Assembly: GCA_028565635.1 (NCBI GenBank) | Contig: JAOXYB010053090.1 | Span: 1 to 11,453 of the forward strand | DNA: 11,453 nt | Direction: 5' to 3' | Source: Phoronis ovalis | Taxonomy: Eukaryota > Phoronida > Phoronidae | In this document: positions 1 through 8,600 of the stretch, piece by piece | Position numbering within the stretch: the stretch's first letter is position 1 | Layout: each line of letters opens with the position of its first letter | Notes under the pieces: model-generated | The model's input: the letters and a program-made list of their open reading frames with translations, nothing else | What the model was told of the DNA's origin: nothing | Database searches by the model: none | Translations under genes and position numbers: made by a program

Positions 1-7
1 ATATTTG

Positions 8-55
8 GACAGAGAATATTGTTACCGACAGGAAGAATTCGGTAACAATACTGTC
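8..55. repeat. Long inverted repeat / hairpin
   Basis: Arms TATTGTTACCGA (17-28) and TCGGTAACAATA (39-50) are perfect 12-bp reverse complements around a 10-nt loop. The stem resumes with GACAG (8-12) pairing CTGTC (51-55) after a 4-nt bulge (13-16), giving 17 pairs. It could be a transposon end or a hairpin RNA; the window edge hides its left context. Confidence 0.8.
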
Positions 56-1686
56 AATCTACGTAGTACCTAGACAGTAGAACAAATATACAACACAGCG
101 TTGAAAACTTCATTGTATACACTTAGATAATGTGTTATCTTCTGTATTAACATCAAATCATTTTTTTACATACATCTCAGGTCACTGATTTTGTGAAGAA
201 TGTCTTCTTTTTATGCTAACTAACAGCCTACTTGTAAGCATAACAATTGGGACGCATCCATTATGTTTTATTACATCTAGGTATTTTGTTTTATGGATCA
301 GTTCAATGTCGACATTTAAGTTTCAGTCTACTGACATTTATTGCGTTTATGAAACAACATAAACGTGACATACACATGCGCTGCACTGATAGCATTACGA
401 AGAAAGCTGCAACATTTTAATTGCCTGATTCCGTGTATAAAAGAACTGATCTGCATAAAACCACCTAGAAGTATTTTGATTTATTACCTGATAACGAGAA
501 GCAACGTATATTCAACACTTAAAATTAAAGTATTATATTAACCTGTCTGTATTTGCAAAATAGCTTTCGAATATTAATTTCAATTTACTTTACCCTAATA
601 AATTTAATACAAAATCTTTTTGGTACTGACAATGAAAATGAAGTGTATTTTAAGTTTGTCTGTTTAGTCATTTCCAAGAACGTAAATAAATGGTAATTTT
701 TCGTAAAGGAAAATTAAAACATACAGGGCATAATAAATGAATTAGTCAACAGCTGTCGTTATTGTGTACACCTGTTGTAGTTATACTGGAATATGAACCA
801 AGTCTAAGTAAATATTAGTATATCCTGATTATTGAATACGTCAAGTACACTGTCTGGGCATTCACCATGATTAGACTAAGACACTTCTTCGTGCACGAAA
901 AACCTGGCTAGTGACTGTTAAAGGGTCTGACAATAATTGATTAGAGGCAACCCTCTGATAATCAAGAACGAAATTCCCTACTATACAAGTGTCATTACAA
1001 CACGGCCACCTATCCAAAGAGATACCAGGCCAGACATTGCTTATAAAATACATCAATATATTACAAGTTTACTACAAAACATTCCTTTAATTTTTTTAGT
1101 TCAGTGATTTCACATTACAACTTTTAACATCTATTTTTTTATTGTTCACCTCTTATAATATGAATCTTTGTACGTGCATATAGCGAAATAAAAGGTTTTC
1201 CTTTTATAAAGAACATGTAGTTAGTAAATCAATACGAATCAATAAATCTATTGCTAGACTTCAAATCTTATTCATACGCATTACATATCAGAAAACCAAT
1301 TTCCTAGAAATTGATTTTCCTCCAAAAAAAATATTCTTACGCATAATAAAAATAAACGTGCGTAAGGTGATTTACCTTAAGCTGTGTTATCTGTGATAAC
1401 AATTTTGAACATCCTTGTCCAGCATTTGAGATTCTCTATATATAACACGATAGTTTGATTAAGTTAAAACATTTATTGCGTAGAATTCTATGCGACTTGC
1501 GCCTCAAATATAACTTGAATCTCACTGTAAAGTTAACTTACGGTAATTATAGGTACATATAACCAACATCTAATATCTTAGAAGACGCGCAATTCTGTCA
1601 ACGCACACACAAGTATCCAACACAAAAGCTGTTCGTTGCTGTTTTGTGTTAATGCGCGACATTGAGGTCATTGTCTACTAGTACCT

Positions 1687-1708
1687 TATATATATATATA
1701 TATATATA
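1687..1708. repeat. (TA)11 microsatellite
   Basis: Twenty-two bases of perfect TA dinucleotide, flanked by unique sequence. A likely length-variable marker with no sign of function. Confidence 0.95.
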
Positions 1709-2986
1709 ATCGTTGCAGGCTTGAATAGCAAGGCAATTGCTTTGTTACTTAGAAAAATTGTGTCCAGAATGGATTTCTATGCATAACTTATTTACAAGGT
1801 ACAGTGATTAATTCATGCGTATTTATTGAATGTGTACTGTCTATATATTTACTATATTACATGACGCAGCCCTAAATTTATACACTAATTTAAAGCGCAC
1901 CACCCAAACATAACAATTTATGATTCAAAAAATTATGTGACACAGTTGAGTATTTTGACAACTGAACCATACAGTGTAAACGTGATGTTATTTTTTTTTA
2001 TTAAATCACACTCTTCTAGTGAATGTTCTCGTAGCTACGTGTTACGTGCCTCATTCAAATTAGAACATTATTTTATTCATATTCATTACTTTCCTATTTC
2101 ATGTCTTGCATTTTAAATTTATATTTTGATGGTATTTCTAATCTGCTTATAAGTTTATCTTGTTTTAATCGCCTCATGACCTTAATAGAACAATTAGTGA
2201 AACCTAATAATGCACTGCTTACAATTTATCAAAATATTTTCGGAGCGCATTCGTGATGGAATTTTCCTATAGTAGGGTTTTACCATGAGTCATAATAATT
2301 TCCTAGTCATAAAAAAAAGGGGAAAATTTTATTGCTTAAGCTGTTTTATGCCAGTAGTAGTCTTAGTCAGCTACAAATGTACATTATATATGACCATGTA
2401 CATGTCTTATAAGTCTAGGAAATTATAAACATCTGAATAACTACAGTATATTTTATAGATCTATACGTGCATGATTTGTGCAAAGATTAACATTTCTTGT
2501 AATAACAGTAATACTATACAAAATATTCAAGCTTCAACATATTAATCATATACCAATAGTTTCGTAGCAAATGTAAATTAACAATTATAATAGTAATTTG
2601 AAAATAATAATGATAAAATACCTTTCCATACTGTAGGCTGACCTTTTCGGCTGAATAAGAATGCCGATGCCAAGCAGCTTCCACAAGAGTCTAGATGATT
2701 CAATACTTATAAATTTAGAGTACGAGACTGGAAAATCCCATGACATGTGATACCATTATAATTTATCAGTATATAAATCATAGTGTGCATTTCATGATAA
2801 CGAATTATTAATCTTTGCATCAAAAAATTACTCTTTCACAAATCAGTAAGTAAGGCATAATTCCAATGTACCAAGAAATTAAATGCCAGTAATTATGCGA
2901 ATAGTCGTCAAGAACGCATTTGCCAAGAGTTTCGTAGCCACACTGGATTTGAATAGTTTCAGGATTTGTGGACCCGTTATTTGTAT

Positions 2987-3006
2987 ATGTATTTAATACA
3001 TGTATT
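2987..3006. repeat. Overlapping short palindromes
   Basis: ATGTATT-T-AATACAT (2987-3001) is a perfect 7+1+7 palindrome whose right arm also begins the 12-bp palindrome AATACATGTATT (2995-3006). In AT-rich DNA this may be chance; it could also be a dimeric protein site. Confidence 0.5.
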
Positions 3007-3130
3007 TCATAATGTTTTTCGCACTGCTGGTGCAGTTTAATGTATGCGATACGAATTCAAAACCACCAGATCTTAGTTGGTGGCAAATTATTGGCATATA
3101 ATCAACTGCTGGAAAGTCTGAAAACCAAAG

Positions 3131-3198
3131 GCATGTGACTTTTAGTAGCCAGTCCTAGCACAAGGAAAGCACGTGACTTGAATCAGCCAGTCTTAGCA
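3131..3198. repeat. Two-copy tandem repeat carrying E-box-like motifs
   Basis: Units at 3131-3160 and 3169-3198 are identical at 24 of 30 positions with a 38-bp period. Both share AGCCAGTC and TAGCA. The first holds CATGTG and the second the palindromic E-box CACGTG (3170-3175). It lies about 1.6 kb upstream of the start codon; a bHLH-type regulatory role is possible but unproven. Confidence 0.6.
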
Positions 3199-3600
3199 AT
3201 ACTGAAATACAGAATATAAGTATAAATCTAGAACGACATACTGTGTGTAACCAGTTGTTTAGTGTAAGCAGTCGTGTCATTATCATAATAGTTAGGAGAA
3301 CACCACGGACTCCATGACAAACATTATTATACAGTAACTGGGTTGCTAGCAATTAATGGAAATCAGACCATTCATCTTAGATCCACGGTAAGGTAAAACA
3401 TTTAGCCATTTAATCGCGCCAGCTGATTTTATTTTCCTATCTCCCGGCTACTTACACGGCCACACAGTAGAATCATGTGGCCATTGGATTTTGTGCATAT
3501 CATTTAACCCATGTTGTAATATCACAGTTACTGCCCGTAACTTAAACATTTGGTGAATTGTAGAAATATGTATAGTAAGATAATTTACATGACGTTGCCT

Positions 3601-3644
3601 GACTGGCTGACTGACTGACTGGCTTGCTTGCTGGCTGGCTGGCT
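3601..3644. repeat. Tetranucleotide satellite (GACT/GGCT/TGCT)11
   Basis: Eleven 4-bp units of the pattern NRCT/NGCT: four GACT, five GGCT and two TGCT, arranged in blocks. The block order suggests slippage after point changes. It stands out as GC-rich against its AT-rich surroundings. Confidence 0.93.
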
Positions 3645-4735
3645 GAAAACTGGATGGTCATGATTGACGTTTATGTATAGCTTTTATTTTAATTTAAATG
3701 GGGAATTAGCAAAAACAGACGAAAAACAGACCCAAACACATATACTTACTCTTTAAGTAGAGATATCTTCTAACTTGTTGGACTCCACCCTGTAAATCGT
3801 ATTGTATACTTTATTTTTCCTATTTTGTTTGTAAAATTCAAAATGGCCGCATTTCTCAGATGATTTGCTTTACGTTGCATGTGAACACTGTATCCATTAT
3901 GTATAGATCCCTGCCTATAATCGAAATCACTACATCAATCCAAATAAGAGATTTAGCGAATATCTAGACATAGGGCAAATATAACACTTGTGTTGAGAGA
4001 GTTGCATGATTAGAATTGATAAGAATCTCCGATATGTCGAGGCTAGTCTCCACCCGTCTGTCCTATTTTCACATAAAATAGAGCTAATCAATCAATCACA
4101 TTAATATATTAAGGCTAAAATACTTTTGCATTAGGTCTAGTTTCTATTGTTTCTCATTAATTTATAAACAAAATACTTATCACAGAAATGTGTTGATTTA
4201 TAAATATGCATATCCAGTACATTTATAAAATAAAACTTAACCTTTGTTATTGATTCACTTAAGCAGAGGTGTTCAGGATAAATTTGATGACTAGCAAAGT
4301 ATATAGGCCAACTTATTGGTGATACAAGTCAAACGTGTCAAATATAATATAGGCATGTTGTACTTTTATGCATGGATTTTGGATCTCATTTTAATTTTTT
4401 GTGCATAATGAACATTGGAATATACCAGAATGTGTTCAAGTTTGGAGTTTCATTCACTACTTAGTACAGTATTAGAATAAGTGATAATATGTGTAGAACA
4501 ATTCTTTTTAGATCTACTTAGAAGAAGAAGGAAACCATGACATTGATATTAGCTAAACGCACAATCATTTCTTAGATAATTTTTAATAATAATAATTTAT
4601 TTATGTAAAATGTTGAAGCCAAAACAGCTGAATTACAATTGAATCACAATACAATTAAAACGTATATACTAAAAATTCAGACATCTTAAATGTACAATGT
4701 TCAAACAGTTATAACATAATAAGTTTTGGTTGCAG

Positions 4736-4757
4736 ATATGGACGAAGGAATTATGCT
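4736..4757 (+). other. 5' UTR end with splice acceptor and short upstream ORF
   Basis: GTTTTGGTTGCAG ends at 4735 and looks like a splice acceptor, so the mRNA probably enters here from an upstream exon not identified in the window. An ATG at 4738 opens a 7-codon ORF (MDEGIML) whose TGA (4759-4761) overlaps the main ATG (4758) as ATGA. If this is leader sequence, the small ORF could lower or couple translation of the IAP. Alternatively, an upstream coding exon could join in phase 2 and bypass it. Confidence 0.45.
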
Positions 4758-5601
4758 ATGACCGGCCATCAGAACGATGAACTTAGCAGACACTCAATTG
4801 TTAAATGTCCTCCATTGTTCACTATGTCAGCTGGAACAAACACTCTTGTTGAGCAATCAAGTAACTGTACCACAGTCAAGATGTCTGCGTTACCCTATGA
4901 CTCTTTCCAGATGGTAGCCAAAAACTCGACTGAATATGTATGTGAAGTAGAACTGCACATTGACAACCAGTTTTTGAACTTTTGCATTTCTGTAGTCGTA
5001 CGTTTACGCATATGCAATACGCCCTCGATCAAAACTGCACTTCTTCCTAGTTATTTCTACAAGTTCCAGAGAAATAATGATTTAAGACAAAATTTTAAGA
5101 CCTTTGTATACCCAGTTCTCACAGATTACTTGATCCGCGTTGGACAAACAAATTACAGCGAGAGTAATAGATTAAAGACTTTTGAAACATATCCTCGTTG
5201 GGCGGCTGTTTCAACCAAAAAACTTGCTAAGTCCGGGTTTTCTTACACTGGACATGGAGATGAGGTGTTGTGCTTTTCCTGTGATGGTAAACTAAGCAGC
5301 TGGCATTATGATGATGAACCAAATGTTCGACATCGACAAAAATTTCCTAATTGTAATTTCATGAATGGAAGCGATACATCTAATATCCCTCTTGGTGGAA
5401 GCTTTAATGAATCACTGGACATAGATAATTGTAATGTTTTACCGTCCAATGCCAGGCTGGGGAGCAATTCACGAAATTATTACAGTGACCTTGCTAGAAA
5501 CACAAGAAATACCAGCACTAGGGATGAAGACGATCCACTGACAGCAGAAGAATATCAGGTGGAAATGAAAATAGAAAGAAACAGACTGCAAACATATACG
5601 G
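4758..5601 (+). CDS. IAP coding exon 1: N-terminal region, BIR1 and the first residues of BIR2
   Basis: Encodes residues 1-281 plus the first base of codon 282. Residues 1-137 match no domain I know. BIR1 begins at R138 ([10 protein letters not shown]) and has zinc ligands C172, C175, H192 and C199 in the exact C-x2-C-x16-H-x6-C spacing, plus the family GFSYTG turn at 160-165. The stretch from the second cysteine on, with RHR, PNC and a following NG, recalls human XIAP BIR1. BIR1 lacks the acidic/Trp pattern of peptide-groove BIRs (K195 sits where Trp is expected), so a signalling-adaptor role is more likely than IBM binding. An acidic spacer ([10 protein letters not shown], 256-265) leads into BIR2, which starts at R276 (RLQTYT). 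The donor is G|GTAAAT after 5601, phase 1. The ATG at 4758 is the first in-frame ATG after the in-frame TAA at 4656-4658 and has G at -3; an upstream spliced start is possible. Confidence 0.88.
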
Positions 5602-8600
5602 GTAAATATTTAGAAAATTAGCACAAAAATCACTGATTACAGTTTGGTAGATATGCATAGAATAGAAATGTTTGATATTAGAAAAGACTGAAATTAAAAG
5701 AAAACGGATTGCAAACATATATTAGGTAAATTTGTTGCAAATTTAGTAAAATTAGCAGTAAAAAGTAAAAGAAACACATACTTAATGTTTGAGCAGCTAT
5801 GAATAAAATACCAGCTTGCAAATCAGTACCAATGTTTACGCAAAGTTAACCTTAGTGCATATTATTCAAATTCATCAAAACGGGTTACTAAGTTCATTAT
5901 TTCAAGAACTGAAGGTAATCTCAGTGTAGTTCTGTAATTTGCACAATTGCAGTAGAAAGTGTTTACAGGGAATTAGTTTAACCTCGTGTATGATGCTATA
6001 GTTTAATCAGAAGCTGACACATTGATTCAGCAGTTGACAAATATTTTATTGTTCTCTTCATTATTTATAGAACTAGTGATATTTACATAAATCTGATTAG
6101 GTCTTTTGGGTGCACGATAATAGCAATGTTATTGTATTAGGTTGGCCAACTTCAGCTCCTGTGAACCCCGACGAGCTCTCTCGCAATGGTTTTTACTATA
6201 CTGGCACTGATGACCGAGTTCAGTGTGCTTTCTGTCATGGCATTCTTCGGAATTGGGAGTTAGGTGACCGAATTTTCGTTGAGCACTGTAATTATTTCCC
6301 TCACTGTGGCTTCGTCCGTGGTGAAGATGTTGGAAATGTTCAGTTGGATACAGGAGCAGATAGGTTAGGTAAATGCTGTCTCTTCTGTCTTGTAGCTTGA
6401 TCGACTGAAAGATTGACAGCTATTGTTCCAACTGATACTTGTACATTGTCTCATTCCATTTTCATCTTCCATTTGTCTTGCCTGTTTCCCATTCGTAATT
6501 GATAAGTATCAGTCATTATATCTTTAAGTAAACATGGAGAGTTATGTGATCAATTTCGCTCGTACTGCTGCTTTACGCAGTGCCGTGTAAATGGTTTCAA
6601 GTAGTTAAGGTTTATGTGTGTAAGTTTTGGCCTGCATGATCAAATCATACCATATTAGGCAGAGTAAGCAGACTTTGAATTTGATTGCTCCTTTCTGTCT
6701 GTGTACGTGGTAAAATAGAGGTATGATGTATCATGATAACCTTTATAGATGACCCACTGGATGCTGATATACTAGGGAGTTGTTTTTGCGCATCCGCGGC
6801 AGCTATCATGGGTCAGCGACCAGAATACCTAGCAGGTCAGTGTGAAGCAATAAGAGTAGAATCAAAACTAAAATTATCTCTTTACTCTTTACTTCCTCCC
6901 TATGAGTTAAACTCATTTTCACGTAAATGTTTTATTAATGTATCTACAAATAATTGTTCATTACTTTAATCGCTTAATATGTGATTTATAACTAATTTGC
7001 ACATACTGGGGAGCTTTAAAACATCACCAGCTAATTGCTTTAAATGCATTAGGGGACCCGAGGAATGCTACTGGATTTGGTTCCAATACTTTTCGTCCCA
7101 AGAAGCCGTCATATACCTCCGTGCTAAAGCGTCTTAGTACTTTTGAAACATGGCCAATAACCATGAGACAACGCCCAGAACAACTTGCAGATGCGGGGTT
7201 TTGCTATATGGGTGAGTATATGTATCATTTCTTTAACTTTCACAATAAATTAAAATAGGAGTTTATACACAATTCGTGTTAAATCATGTTAATAATTAAA
7301 TCAAATCAAATAAAATTGTATATATGTGAAAATATGTATACCACATTTAAAAATATGTCTGCTATGTATACAACTATTTCTAATATTTATCTCTATTGAT
7401 AGTGAAAATCAGTAAAAAAAAATTCAGTCTTAGATAGGACACCAATTTTGAGGGTGGTGTTGTTTACGAGTGTCTTTTCATGACCCTTGAACTTTTTAGG
7501 CAGTTCACGAAGAATGGGTACACGTTGTTATTTTGGGTGGCTCCTCAGGGAACGCTTATTATCGGCAATAGATATGCTAAATTGTGTATGTTACTGTCTC
7601 TCTCGACGCAGATGTATTCGATGAAAATGATTATTGACAGTTCCGTTTACATATCTACATGTAACTATTGCAGGTATTTTAGACAACGTCGAATGCTTCT
7701 ACTGCGGTGGAGGTCTACGCAATTGGGAGCCAGATGATGACCCATGGACTGAGCATGGTCGTTGGTTTCCTCGTTGTGAATATGTGCGACGTGAAAAAGG
7801 AGACGTTTTTATTCGAGAATTTTCAAAACATTATGTTCATATTTACGATGTAAGTTGTAATAAAAAGTGTATTCCAGACTTTTACCAAAAACTTTTACAA
7901 AAAAAACTTAATACGATGTTTTCCTGGGTTCAAGTGCTAGTAGGTTTGAGAAATTTAGTCACCAAAATTAAACATCGTCATATCAAGACTTTCGACGGTG
8001 AGATGTAATGAAAATCACATTTGATCACAGCTGGAGTATGTGAATGGTGTCTTAGTTTTCCTGGAAACAACTAATATAGTACGATTTTTCATCCGTGTTC
8101 ATATTTGAATTTATCAGTAGTCGAATGCACAATCGGATATGAATTTAAAATTAATAATAATAATAATAATGATAATAATAACAAGAAAAATAATTATACT
8201 TGAAACCATAGTTAACGTGGTTAACCTGACAAAGTCTAGAAGTCGTAATAGGCTAATTCAAATGTCAAGGAACACGGCGGACCACCTCATTACTATACCC
8301 CAAAATTCGTGTCTAAGCCGATGCTGTTGGATACAGTACCAACTTAGGAGAAAATATGTACCCACGGCATATGCCAGTTGGACACTCGTGACCCTGGTAA
8401 TCACTGCATCACTGAGTCATATCATGTTTTATTTTTCAGGGAGAAATGCCAATAGAGCCAGCTATCAATATAACTAATCCAGGTAACATAAACCAATTTC
8501 AAAATGATCATCGAAGTAATGATGAATGCAATATTCAGCAGAGTTTGTGATCATATTGAAACGGTAATCTGAGTACTAAATTAAGCTGACTGTTCTGTTT

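Larger units (their letters stand above)
1..4735. other. Upstream AT-rich non-coding region
   Basis: No exon, RNA gene or transposon protein can be supported on either strand. Open frames are at most about 65 codons and look random. The region should contain the promoter and any 5' UTR exon(s) of the IAP gene, but I cannot place them because TATA-like and AATAAA-like strings are everywhere in such AT-rich DNA. Structured elements inside it are listed separately: a hairpin at 8-55, (TA)11 at 1687-1708, a palindrome cluster at 2987-3006, an E-box repeat at 3131-3198 and a tetranucleotide array at 3601-3644. Confidence 0.6.

Noticed and set aside
871-1056. 61-codon open frame on the minus strand
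   Set aside because: No domain, no splice context and random-looking composition; expected by chance in 4.7 kb.
2377-2403. Two copies of the palindrome ATGTACAT 19 bp apart
   Set aside because: Short AT-rich palindromes occur often in this sequence; nothing else supports a function.
3155-3352. 65-codon open frame on the minus strand with hydrophobic stretches
   Set aside because: It overlaps the E-box tandem repeat, and its hydrophobicity reflects AT-rich codons; no family resemblance.
5518-5718. 66-codon minus-strand frame
   Set aside because: Antisense shadow of coding exon 1 and intron 1.
7480-7673. Possible extra exon in intron 4 (QFTKNGYT faintly recalls the LAKAGFYYTG turn of BIRs)
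   Set aside because: No zinc ligands follow, no matching phase-1 boundaries were found, and exon 4 to exon 5 already rebuilds a complete BIR3.
8139-8477. 112-codon open frame across intron 5 and exon 6
   Set aside because: It begins with the (TAA)n repeat read as poly-Ile and is out of frame with exon 6 and with RING1.
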